DNA from: Ochotona curzoniae
Lineage: Eukaryota > Chordata > Mammalia > Lagomorpha > Ochotonidae
NCBI RefSeq assembly: GCF_017591425.1
Contig: NW_024466004.1
Coordinates: forward strand, 35,156,501-35,220,500
DNA: 64,000 nucleotides
Direction: 5' to 3'
This document shows, piece by piece, positions 34,323-45,117 of the stretch; the first letter of the stretch is position 1; each line of letters begins with the position of its first letter. Made by a program: the position numbers and the translations under genes. The notes beneath the pieces were generated by a model that saw nothing but the letters and a program-made list of their open reading frames with translations, did no database searches and had not been told where the DNA came from.

Positions 34323-34580
34323 TAACATTAAAAAGAGAATGAGAGGGAGAGGAAGACAGAGAACATTCACTAGCTGACAGCAGTTCTGACTGTGCCAAGC
34401 CAACACCAGGAGTCAAGCACTCAAACTGGGTGGACCCACATATTTGAGGTTCACTGCTGTCTCCTACAATGCATATCAGCAGGAAGCCAGATTTGGGAAC
34501 AGATTCAGGGCTAGAACCCAGGTTCTCCTACTAACAGAGGGTTTCAGTGTCCCAAGCAGAAGCATCACCATTGCAACAAA
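34323..34580 (-). mobile_element. Old CSINE, tail to tail with the previous copy
   Basis: Complement of a diverged CSINE: GA-rich stretch, 'tgtgccaagccaacaccagg', 'ggctagaacccaggttctcc'. It lies tail to tail with the plus-strand copy. Confidence 0.7.
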
Positions 34581-35654
34581 TGCATAGTCCAGTTATTTGG
34601 AATCTTTGTTTAAAAAAGGTCTATGAAAATTTTCTCCAACAGTGTAATCATTGATATTCTAAGGCTTAAAAATTACCAGCCTATATTTGATAATACCACA
34701 CTGATATATATTACAATAAGCATATTAAGAATAAAAGCTTACTTAAGGCTTAATATTCACCTTTGGCTTTTTGTCTTTTCTGAAATGAAATAATGTGAAC
34801 TAAACATAGCTACCAATTTAATTAAAACTGGAATATGTCTGGGTTTTTAATATTGAGATTAGTTAGACATAGATATGTCATACTAACCTGTTTAATTTCA
34901 TTAATATTATTTGGAAAGTCATGCAGAATGCAGGGCACCAAATATTGGGAAACAGTTGCAGAAATGGAGAGAGGAAATGGGGAGCAAACTATCAGCCAAA
35001 TTGAATTTATTTGAGATAAATTTAAAGAGAGTGGCCATCTACCTGGGCATATAAAGAGTGACCACATGACAGAGGCCCAGTCCTTCAGCAGGCAGAGCTT
35101 TACATTTGGGACCTTGAGGTGTTCCTAGAGGTAGGAGAATTTCAAGAAAGTAGAGGAATAGGAAGGGACTGGGGACTAGTGAGGATTTCAACCTTGGTAA
35201 GTCTTACTCCTTGGTGGCAAGAAAAGGCAAAGACAGGGATGGAAGCAGGTTAGCCTGGTCTTGTAAGACGCAGTTTAATAGCCCCTAGTGGGAGATTCAC
35301 TACTGTCCGGAGCGTCCATAAGGTGCAAACTTGTGTTCTTGCTCCATTCATTCCTGACTCTGTATATAGATAACCAAGTGGAGTGCTGGCTTTTTTTTTT
35401 TTTTTTTTTTTTGGTCTGGCTACTTCCCACTGGAAAGGGGCATTGATTTGGATCAGATTGATTGGAGAAGAAAAACAAAATGTTTCTGTGTGATGAATCA
35501 GTATAGTGATGGCTAGGAATATAAATGATCATTCATTTCTGTAAGAACTTTTGAAATATGCCAATTATACATGGTAGGAATACAAGCACTGTGATGATGA
35601 AGCTAAATGAAGATGATAAAGATAGTGTCCATAGGGGAAATGATGGCCAAAAGT
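34581..35654. other. Unassigned intron-like DNA with a T run
   Basis: No exon recognised. A T run of about 23 nt lies at 35390-35412. Tracts near 35.05-35.25 kb look like old repeat but cannot be named. Confidence 0.35.
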
Positions 35655-35752
35655 GAAGGAAGTAGAGTAGCTGGGTCACAACCTGCACCCATTTGGGATG
35701 CTGGTGCTTGAAGGTGGTGGAATAGCCTGTTGAGCCATGGCACTAGTTTGAG
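35655..35752 (-). mobile_element. CSINE head fragment
   Basis: 'gtagagtagctgggtcacaa...ctgcacccatttgggatgctggtgcttgaagg...gttgagccatggcac' is the complement of the first hundred bases of a CSINE. Confidence 0.7.
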
Positions 35753-36949
35753 ATGCTACGATTTTTCAAAAAGATTTCAAAATTAGAGATCAAGAGTATT
35801 TCCAAATGTTCAACAAAATATATTTATTTCAAAAACTTTTTTGCTTTAACAGAAAATCAGATTAGTAGAGGATTCAATTTTAATTTTCGTAGTATCTTTT
35901 ATATTAATGTTAATTTTTTTTAGAGAATACTGTTAAAATATTGAAAGAGTTATATTCAATTTCATCACACACAAATCTTCTTCGTACAAAATTTCTCATA
36001 AACAATATTCATGTTTCTGGTATCCAGAAGTATTAATATATATAGGCAATTAAAAGAAGGTAGAAAAATGAAAGAAAATGGTAATTGTATTTATTACCTA
36101 GTATAACCAATTCATACTGTATCCATGTGCTGAAACATTACACTGTGACCTGTGAAATATCCAAATATTAACATGCTAATAAATAATAAAAATCAGTAAT
36201 TTTTATTTGAACCATGAATTCTAACACAATTTATCTGGAAAGAACTGAAAGGACATGGACAAACTCTTTCGCTATAACAAACCATAATAAAGGGGACAAC
36301 CTAATTCTTTAATTGCTTATATAATTTCCTAACTAGTCTGATATATCTTGCTGTTAGGATGGCTAACACACTCATTTCTGTTTAACCAAAGTTTGTTCTG
36401 TGCATATTTGAGTAGCAGTGTTAGGTAAGAATTGGGCAATGAAGCCTTCCAAGAGTCAGGTAGGTTTTGCAATGGCTGACTATCAAGTTCAAACTAGCTG
36501 AGACTTAGTTTTCCTCTATCCTCCACATTCTGCCCTTGACCCCAGCCGCTTTTCCAATAGGTGTGACATCCTTTGCAAACTCATTTTGGGTTTCTCACAT
36601 ATCAGTACCTACTGTGCACCAAAACCACAGAGACACATGCTTCTTCTATTTCTTAAACATTAGTCTTTCTTCATTTTCTAGTTACAGGTAAAGTGTAGAA
36701 TATATAGAAGGTATCAAGGGAAGTGGCATAATGGGCTTAAGAAAATCAAGATAAGCTTCCAGTGTTGGAACCTGAATGAGAGCACACAATAAGCCAAAAT
36801 GCTATTGGCTGCTAGAATTAAGAGCATTACACACATCTGTAGATGCTTTGGGAACTGTTATTGTATAAGACATGCCTTAATAAAATTGTGAAAAAGGAAA
36901 AGTTTAGGCAACGACAAAAGCTAGTATGTATTGTATAATTTCTATGTTT
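35753..36949. other. Unassigned AT-rich DNA
   Basis: Very AT-rich, no exon or repeat family recognised. Confidence 0.4.
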
Positions 36950-37440
36950 ATGGTGGTTTTAAACAAGTTTTGTTTAATCTTCATAATCCCATCTAAGGCA
37001 GAGAATGTCATTTCTGTTTTACAGAAAAGGAAACAAGGCAAAGAGAGTAAATTGTTGGGTCCGGAGCGATAGCGTAGTGGTTAAAGTCCTCGTCTTGCAA
37101 GAGCAGGGATCCTATATGGTTGTGAGTTCTAATCCCAGTGGCCCTGCTTCCCATCCAGCTCCCTGCTTGTGGCCTGGGAAAGCAGTCAAGGACGGCCCAA
37201 AGCCTTGGGACCCTGCCCCTGCATGGGAGACCCAGAAGAGCTCCTGACTCCTGGCTTCAGGTTGACTCAGCTCCAGCCGTTGTGGTCACTTGGGGAGTGA
37301 ACCATGTCTCTACTCCTCTCTGCATATCTACCTTTTCAATAAAAATAAATAAATTAAAAAAAAAAAGACAGGGAGAGTAAATTGTTAACATTGCACAGTT
37401 AGTAAATAGCAGAGTACTTATAGTCACTGAAATAATACTC
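36950..37440 (-). mobile_element. MIR SINE remnant split by a CSINE
   Basis: 'tttgtttaatcttcataatccc', 'atttctgttttacagaaaaggaaac' and, after the CSINE, 'attgttaacattgcacagttagtaaatagcagag' form one MIR when the inserted CSINE and one target repeat are ignored. Confidence 0.8.
37057..37372 (+). mobile_element. CSINE with 14-bp target duplication
   Basis: Head GGGTCCGGAGCGATAGCGTAG, tail AATAAAAATAAATAAATT(A)n. Direct repeats GAGAGTAAATTGTT lie at 37043-37056 and 37373-37386, inside a MIR. A short deletion removed part of the 'accatt...gatggaag' region. Confidence 0.97.
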
Positions 37441-37591
37441 ATTTCTTAATCCATAAATTGATATGTTACACATACATCTGTAAGGATACCCTTAATAAAT
37501 TTAAATATGATGAAGGAAATATATTTTTTAAAGGAAATATCTTGTTAGAAAGGAGAACAAGAAGAAGTTTTAGCCATTTCCAAATCTTTGA

Positions 37592-37729
37592 GTAACTTCT
37601 CTGTTAGCAAAGAATTTTAGATCAGGAGCGCAAATCGGTGTGCTTGAAAGGGAAGAAATCAATACCTTCAAATTCAAGGAAGATATCAACGTGGATATTT
37701 CCAGTGATGCTGAAAACAATGCTTGTTGA
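37592..37729 (+). other. Exon-like open segment, unproven
   Basis: A 45-codon open stretch between stops, preceded within it by two AG acceptors (after 'cttctctgttag' at 37606 and after 'gaattttag' at 37620) and ending TGT TGA. The peptide is charged and protein-like in composition (EREEINTFKFKED-type order), but I recognise no family. The opposite strand is also open, which weakens the case. Confidence 0.15.
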
Positions 37730-38922
37730 TGATCAACATATTTATGTTTCATTTGTACTCACCATTGGCTGGATTATGAGTTTTTCTTCATAATTTTTAT
37801 AACTAAAGTTGAATTTTTTTTTCCTGTGTGTGTTATGTCTGAATACATCTTCCAAATGGAAGTGTGAGGCAGGGATGTGTTGCAAGCAGTCGTGGAAGTT
37901 TAAATGTAGTAAGGATATTGGAAGATTGGATAGAGAGGGATATTATTTTGCCCCAAATAAGAATATTATCATAAAGACATATGAGATGTGATCATTAGCA
38001 AAGATTGCCCTTCCTTAACCCCAGCAAAGTGTAAAGAGAATCTTCGTGACTCTCAGACTTTTAGGAAACTTTCTCTTGTCCAATGGCCTTCCAGAAAATT
38101 GAGAGTGATGGGTATGTAGCTAACACCCAAAGAAAATAAAGCCAGGGCTTCTAGAAATAAAACAATATTTTATAGGCAAGAACTAAGAGGATGGCTATCT
38201 CTCTAGATCCTCCAGTCATGTCATAGGTCACATACAACAACTCATGGCTGGTAGGTAGGCTGTGGGTCACGTATACCAGGTAGGCTGGCAGGTAGCATGG
38301 GCCACACTTGATTTTTCAGTGTAGCTTATCAAGAAAGTCCCAGCACAGCTCGCCCGAGGATAGAGAAGAGTCACTGGGATGCAGCCTACCACCCTTGCCT
38401 GTATGACCAGTGAACAGGCCAAGTTGAGGTTTCAGTTAGCCGAAACCATTGTCATGGGGTTCTCCCAGGGACACGGTATGCCATATGCCTATGGCCTCCC
38501 ACATAGGCCAAACAGGCAGATCCAGGAATGATCTTTCACAATTTTCTCCTTCCCCATATGTATTATCAGAATCCTACATTAGAACTTGAGCAGCAGATGA
38601 GATGCAAAGCAGCATTCTGATGCAAGAAACCAGCACCATAAACCATTACTTCATCTGCTGTACCGCCCAGTACTCCCCTTTGTGTTTTACTCAATTTGAT
38701 GGAATTGCAAGATTTTGCTTTATTAGTGTGTGTGTATATATGCATATATGTATATATATATACACACATATGGAGACTGCTTTGTATTTATAAACAAATG
38801 AGTTTATGTACCTTTGATTCAGTTGATTAAAACTTGAAATTATTTTCTGTATAAAAAGACTAAAAGTTGGTGCTTTTGAAAATATGCTTGCATGTAATAC
38901 TTATAAGCCACCAGAAATTCTT
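37730..38922. other. Unassigned; local TG/TA repeat
   Basis: A short (TG)n/(TA)n microsatellite lies at about 38726-38770. 38230-38300 contains loosely repeated 'ggtaggctg' motifs; no family assigned. Confidence 0.4.
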
Positions 38923-39252
38923 TTTTTTTTTTAAAGATTTATTTTATTTTATTTTAAATTGGAAAGGCGGATATACAGAGAGGAGAGACAGAGAGGAAGA
39001 TCTTCCATCCAATGATTCACTCCCCAAGTGAGCACAACGGCCGATGCTATTCCGATCCGAAGCCAGGAGCCTCTTCCAGGTCTCCCACACGGGTGCAGGG
39101 TCCCAAGGCTTTGGGCCGTCCTCGACTGCTTTCCCGGGCCACAGGCAGGGAGCTGGATGGGAAGCAGGGCTGCTGGGATTAGAACATGTGCCCATATGGG
39201 ATCCCGGGCGTGCAAGGCAAGGACCTTAACCACTGCGCCATCGCGCCAGGCC
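38923..39252 (-). mobile_element. Young CSINE with target duplication
   Basis: CpG-bearing complete copy with T-run tail. Flanks CCAGAAATTCTT (38911-38922) and CCAGGAATTCTT (39253-39264) match at 11 of 12 bases. Confidence 0.96.
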
Positions 39253-39394
39253 CCAGGAATTCTTAATTAAAGCAAAATGAATAATTTTCTCAGTATTCAG
39301 AGTATTGTAATGCGTGGCTATTACAATCATTATTTTTTTACTTGAAGATTTTTCCCCATATTTTTATTTTTCAAAAAGAACTTGTTGTAAGCTA

Positions 39395-39545
39395 AATGTT
39401 TTGCATAGGTTATCTCATTTATTTTCCACAAGGATCACATTTTACAGACAGAGAACTCAAAATTTCCCCTGACACAGCAGTGCAGGTGAACTAGCATGGA
39501 GAATTAAAAACCTGTCCCTTACCCCTGACACTGAGCAGGTTTCAA
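39395..39545. mobile_element. MIR or L2 remnant
   Basis: 'ttgcataggttatctcatttattttccacaagg...cattttacagacagagaactc' follows the shared MIR/L2-type block order. Orientation and ends unclear. Confidence 0.5.
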
Positions 39546-39984
39546 TGACTCATTTATAAGAAATAGTATTCAAAAGAAATGACACTGTGTGACTTCTGAG
39601 ACTTGGTTTAAAAAGATCGTGTATCTCCCACCTGGATCTTTTGTGATGTCTGTTCTAGTAAAAACAAACTGACATGTAAGAAATCTGAGCATGCTGACCC
39701 CTTCATGTCAGAGAGGCAACTTGTGGACACTGTGGTCCACAGTCCAGCATCAACTGTCAGCTGTGTGCTTGAGCCTTTTAAGCACCTGCCATGGGCAGCA
39801 TGCAGCTCTCAGATGCCTGTTGGACTGATTTTGAATACAGCTGCATCAGGGACTGTGAGAATTACCTGCTATGTGTTTTATACGTGTTGGAGTATTTCAT
39901 TATGCAGCAAAAACAATGAAAAGAGCCCATAATAGCATCTGAGTCTATTGGACTGCAAAATTTCATCTTGTGCCACTTGTTTTA

Positions 39985-40233
39985 CTGCCTGCTTAGGTCC
40001 TGGGAAAGCAGTGAAGGATAACTAAGGTACTTGGGCCTCTGTACCCACACGGCAGGCTGACCTGAAAGAAGCTCCTGACTCCCAGTTTTGGATCATCTCC
40101 TCTCCAGCTGTTGCAGTCATTTGAGGATTGAGCGAAAAGATGGAAAATGGATCTCTCTCTCTCTCTGTCTCTCCCTCTCCTTCTATCTCTGTCTCTGAAA
40201 CTCTTTCAAATTAAATATATCTTTAAAAAAAGA
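39985..40233 (+). mobile_element. CSINE, 5'-truncated
   Basis: Begins in the body ('ctgcctgcttaggtcctgggaaagcag') and runs through the pyrimidine block to 'aaattaaatatatctttaaa'. Confidence 0.85.
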
Positions 40234-42091
40234 ATTTGCTTTCTCAGATAGTTGGAGGAAAAGATGAGGGGAATGGAAAAGGACTCCTTGGGGGGTGGTT
40301 GTAACTTTAATACTAACCTGAAGTCTTTAATACAAGACCCCCGGAACACACTGATCCTATATTAAAGATTTGAGAAGCCCAAGGGAGGAGAATTTGGGGA
40401 CAAATTGAAGACAGTTCTAATGTGAAAGTAGCTTTAGAGAGATACCGAGTTTGAGATAAACCAGAAGTAGGTTCTCTGATGTTGTTCTGACAGTAGTTTA
40501 TCATAGAATAATTTAGATAAAAAATATTGTTCTTCTTTTCCTGTAGAATGATGATGCTGGCTGGCTTTACTCTTAAACTAATTTGTGTTTTCAGAGGGAA
40601 AAGTTAGGCAATATCTATGAAGATTTCTGATTTCCTTGCTATGAAAAAATTGCTTTGGGTTTGGGAGTTATCATTTTTATAGAAAACCTGTCTGTTTGTT
40701 CAAGCAGTGTGGTCTACTCAAGGGATCTATTTTTAACATATTGTATTTCCTGCTCGATGAGCTAGCAAACAATTGCTTTCTGATATGCTTGTGTCTTTCT
40801 AACATCCCTCGTTTAACCATCCACAACTAGGGACTGTCCTGGCTATTTATTTAGTAAGTTAGAAAATTTTGATCTGATTTTTTTTTTACTTCCTTTCAGT
40901 TTGGGGGATTATCTACTTTGGGTACAGTTAGGACTGTTAATCACATGAACTCATTAGTCTCTGGTGATAAGCCTACGACTCAAGCTGACCAATAAATTAT
41001 TTTATTTGCCTTTAAACACAGTAATTATTTCATTGATGGACATATGATCCACATGGAACCTGAGTGGTGGTTTTCAAGCACTGAGACCAGTGATACAAGA
41101 TGTGGTGTTATTTTCTTATTTGTAGCTCTGGATCTCAAGGACTATGTCTATTCGGTGCTTTCAGGAACTGTAGACAATTATCCTGAAAAATGAAACCAAC
41201 ACACAGTAAAGCAAGACTAATATGAAGAGAACAATTCCTGGAAATTTTATTTTAACACCTGGTTCTATGCTGGAAGTTACTATCCCTTGGTCTTTTAAAT
41301 CAAATAAGCTACTAGATTCTTGTTTTGTTTGTTTTCTTTTCTTCTTCTTTTTCTCCTCCACCTCCTCTCCTCCTCCTCTTCTTCTTCCTAGTTTAAGTTA
41401 GTTTGAATTGCATTTTGGTCATTTTTAATAGAAAATCCTGGCTACTGAATTTCATTCTTGTATATGAATACCTTAACTTTGGAAGCAACTCTCACTGTGT
41501 CATCTGTCATCTGACTATCCTTCTCTAACATCTCTGGCATAATCACTTAGTGTAATATGGAAATGAGGGGTACAGGCTTTGAGTCACACAGAACTGTTTT
41601 GTAAAATCTTCATCTGTATATTTTTTATCTGCTTGAAAGGAACACTGAGAGAGTGTGAGAGCTAGAGTGAGAGTAAGAGAGACATAGAGAAACTGTGTAG
41701 CTTCTTCCTCCATGTGAAGACACAACAAGGAGTGCTCTCTGTGCATCAGACAGGCCATTGCCAGTTAGACTTTGCTTTGATCTTAGACCTCCCAAATCTT
41801 CAAAAAAATACTTTAGATATATTGGAGAGTGAAGATAGGATGTTATTCATTTTGAGAGATATAATAAAATGGTCCCAGAAGATTGGAGAGATTAAGCATA
41901 TCTTGGCTGAAGCAGATGTGTTATAGTTGCATACTATTACTTAGTTAATACCAAAATCCAACGTGATGGCATTTTGCTTTAAACTCCAGAACACAGAAAT
42001 AGGGCCAGTGAAGCTTATATGAATTTTCAAAGAAAAACAGTGCTGAAATTAGTTATCCATGAAAATGTGTTACTGGGCTTGGAATTTTTTA
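40234..42091. other. Unassigned intron-like DNA
   Basis: 1.8 kb with no recognised exon. A CTT/CTC-rich pyrimidine tract lies at about 41330-41392, able to form unusual DNA structure but common in introns. Confidence 0.4.
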
Positions 42092-42103
42092 AAAAGAACT
42101 TTT

Positions 42104-42433
42104 CAAAAACATTTATTTATTTTTATTTGGACGACAGATTTACAGAGAGAGAAAGAGATACACGTAGAGATCTTCCATCCACTGGTTCACTCCACAAATG
42201 ACCCCCATGGCTGGAGCTGGGCCAAGTCCAAAGACAGGAGTCTGGGACCTCTGCTGGGTATCCCACATAGATCCAAGGACCCAAGGACTTGAGGTATCTT
42301 CCACTGCTTTCCCAGGAACACTGATAATGAGCTGCATCAGGAAGTGGAGCAATCAGATCACAAACCAGCACCCTTATGGAATGCCAGCACTGCATATGGA
42401 GGCTTAATATACTATGCCATGGTATCAGCCCCC
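42104..42433 (-). mobile_element. CSINE with 12-bp target duplication
   Basis: Older-type minus-strand copy. Direct repeats AAAAGAACTTTT, itself a palindrome, at 42092-42103 and 42434-42445. Confidence 0.93.
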
Positions 42434-42504
42434 AAAAGAACTTTTAAAGGATCAAGATAAAACAGGTGTTTACATTAGCCATTAATTGTATTTAAGCATT
42501 TGGA

Positions 42505-42836
42505 ATAATATCTATCTGGCTTAATGGGCTAAACCCTCACCTTGCAAGTGCCAACATCCCATATTGACACCAGCTCATGTCCTGGCTGCAGCACTTCCCA
42601 TCCAGCTCCTTGTTCATCACCTAGGAAAGCAGTTGAGGACAGCCCAAGGCCTTGGGACCCTGCACTCACATGGGAGACCTGGAAGAGGTTCTTGGCTCCT
42701 GGCTTGACATTGGCTCTTCTCTAGCCATTGCAACTACTTGGGAAGTGAGCCAACCTACAGAAGATCTTTCTCTCTGTCTCTCCTTATCTCTAAATCTGAT
42801 CTACTTTTCCAATATAAATAAATAAATCTTTAAAAA
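42505..42836 (+). mobile_element. CSINE, near full length
   Basis: 'ctggcttaatgggctaaaccctcaccttgcaag', 'acatcccatattgacacc', body, and tail AATATAAATAAATAAATC. Confidence 0.9.
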
Positions 42837-43239
42837 GAAAGAATGGTATCTATCAGAAGGTATTATTTTGGCAGATAAACATCTACTAATAGAGAATTTC
42901 TTAATATTTGAGATCATACAGTTATAATAGAGTAGACAGAGATATACATACACACATACATACAACCATATGGGTGAGTAAGTAGATACATCCAAAAAAG
43001 TGTATTGAACAAATAGTAGTGACAATTTCAATGTTGCTGTGACTTGGATTTAATGATTGGTTCTTTCTTTTATCATTCTGTGCCTAAATTCAAGAATTTC
43101 AATTGAAATTTAACAAAAACACAAATGTCATTCTGTGTTTTACTGAAAAGCCACTGATGGAAGTAGTAACTTATGCAAAGCGAAACAACCATGGCCAGTA
43201 TTTTTATTTATTCTGTATACAAGACCTTATTTCAAATGC

Positions 43240-43410
43240 TTTTAAAGTCATTGATACTCAGATGTAGCTCCCTGTTGTTACCATTTCACAGAGAAGGAAA
43301 CTGAGGCACAGAGAAGTTCATTAAGTTAATGGGGATTTCACACTTAGAATGTGTCAAGGTCAGTAGTCAAATCAGGGCAGCTCAACTCCAGAGCAAAGCT
43401 CTTAAATGAT
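43240..43410 (-). mobile_element. MIR SINE remnant
   Basis: Clear block 'ccatttcacagagaaggaaactgaggcacagagaagtt', then 'gtcaaatcagggcagctcaactccagagc'. Confidence 0.85.
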
Positions 43411-43579
43411 AAATTACACAGTCTTACATAAGGTCATAAGCAGTCAGGTAAATATTCCACCTTGCTCCTTCTTCCTAAATATTGTTTTCTTTGTGAATAT
43501 AATTCTGTGATATCACATACTTATCACAGACTGTAGAAGGATAAAATTCTAATAAACAGTTCATTTATCTTTCAGCAGA

Positions 43580-43740
43580 GATTCAGTGTGAGCCTCCTAA
43601 GGGTCAGGAGTTTAATAGGCATTGGGGTTGTAGCCATGAATACTGTAGATATCCATGAGTCCATGGAGCCTATGTTCTGTGATATGTACATGGTTTATTA
43701 GGAAAATAAGCATAGATACAATGAAGAAACATAAAGCAGA
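43580..43740 (+). mobile_element. Ancient interspersed repeat (L2-like)
   Basis: 'taataggcattggggttgtagccatgaatac' and 'gtccatggagcctatgttc' follow the old mammalian block '...gctggggatacagcagtgaac...tcatggagcttacattc'. Family assignment tentative. Confidence 0.45.
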
Positions 43741-45117
43741 GAGAAAGACAGCTTAGATAAGGACAGCTTTACAAAGAAATTTGTTCACTTGTTTAGGAAG
43801 CTAGGGAAAGCTGGCAAGGGATTTATCACTAGCTTCCATCCCTTAATCCCCTTTATTTCTAGTCTCCTCTTCACAAGTACAATGCTTGACTGAGACTCAG
43901 GATGCCACAGAAACATGCCCACTGTTTTTTTAAAACTCATTTCAACCAAAACAAAGTTCTGTTGCTATTGCTTCGCCTAGTCACGCTATCATTTGGCTGC
44001 TGATGACCCGCTTTCCAGGTGGCAGGTCTTCTGTCTGCAATGCTTCCCCATTCTGCATCACTCTCACATGTCTATAGTTCTTAAGAAGTCTCCCTTTACC
44101 TGAACTCTTTATTAAGACAAAGTGGAGATTGAATCTAGTCAAAAGCTTTGGGAAGTTCAGTGTCCATTCACACAGTGCTTTGGTTTGTCAAAAGATGAGT
44201 CCATTGGGCTTGATCTCAAATTTGTCTCAAGACACTGAATCGTGAGATTTTCCCTTCTCTTTTTGTCTTGTATGTGTGTGTTTGCCTGTGCTGAAGGCAA
44301 CATCATCAACAGAACCTTCAGAGAATCATTATAGATGAATGGAATCACATTATAGGTTCAGCTGAGGAAGACTGTGTTTCCTTATGCATTGTTAAAAAAC
44401 AGACTAGCCTGACCACTGTAGAACAGCAGCAAATCTCCAAACAGGACGGAAATATTTAAACAAAATCCCAGGCAAACAAACAGAGTATTTATTTCACCAT
44501 AGCGTTTATTTCCATTGTCTCACAAAGAATCATAATTTATTCCAGTTTTCCCTCTGCCTTTTCAGGGAAGCAATTTTTAAAAAATATAACATAACCACAA
44601 TCTGTCCACTTAGTTTTAAATATAAGGAAAAACAAAGTGATACCAATATATTAGTGGGTGATATGACTACAAGGCATTTCTGCATGACTAGCTCTCATGG
44701 TCAGGGGTTGATTTCCTATGGAGATCTATTCAGATATTGTAGCTACTGCAGTGAAAAACATAACTATTAGTCAATACATACATAACTGCATATATTGATG
44801 AAGTATAATGGGATGTTTCAGAACATACATGAGATTATTTCCAGATGTTTGTAGATAAAGTAGAAATTACATGAAATAAATTCTGCAAGATTGACTTTTG
44901 GCTCATTCATCAAATATTAGTTGTTGCAGCCCAGATGTAGGCAACAGCCTAGGTTGCATTGTACTTAGGCAAGTGTTACACTGCTGGGAGAAAAGCAACT
45001 AAGAGCTGGCAGGCATTCTGGGCCTGGTTAATGCCAAACTTGTGTTAACTATATCAGTATGCCAGCATAATTAGCCATTCTTTTTTGTTTGTTTGTTTGT
45101 TTGTTTTTAAGATATGT
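43741..45117. other. Unassigned intron-like DNA
   Basis: No exon recognised. It ends in a (GTTT)n run at about 45082-45110 that abuts the retroposon. Confidence 0.4.

Noticed and set aside
38230..38340. Minisatellite built on 'ggtaggctg'
   Set aside because: Only about three imperfect occurrences at irregular spacing.
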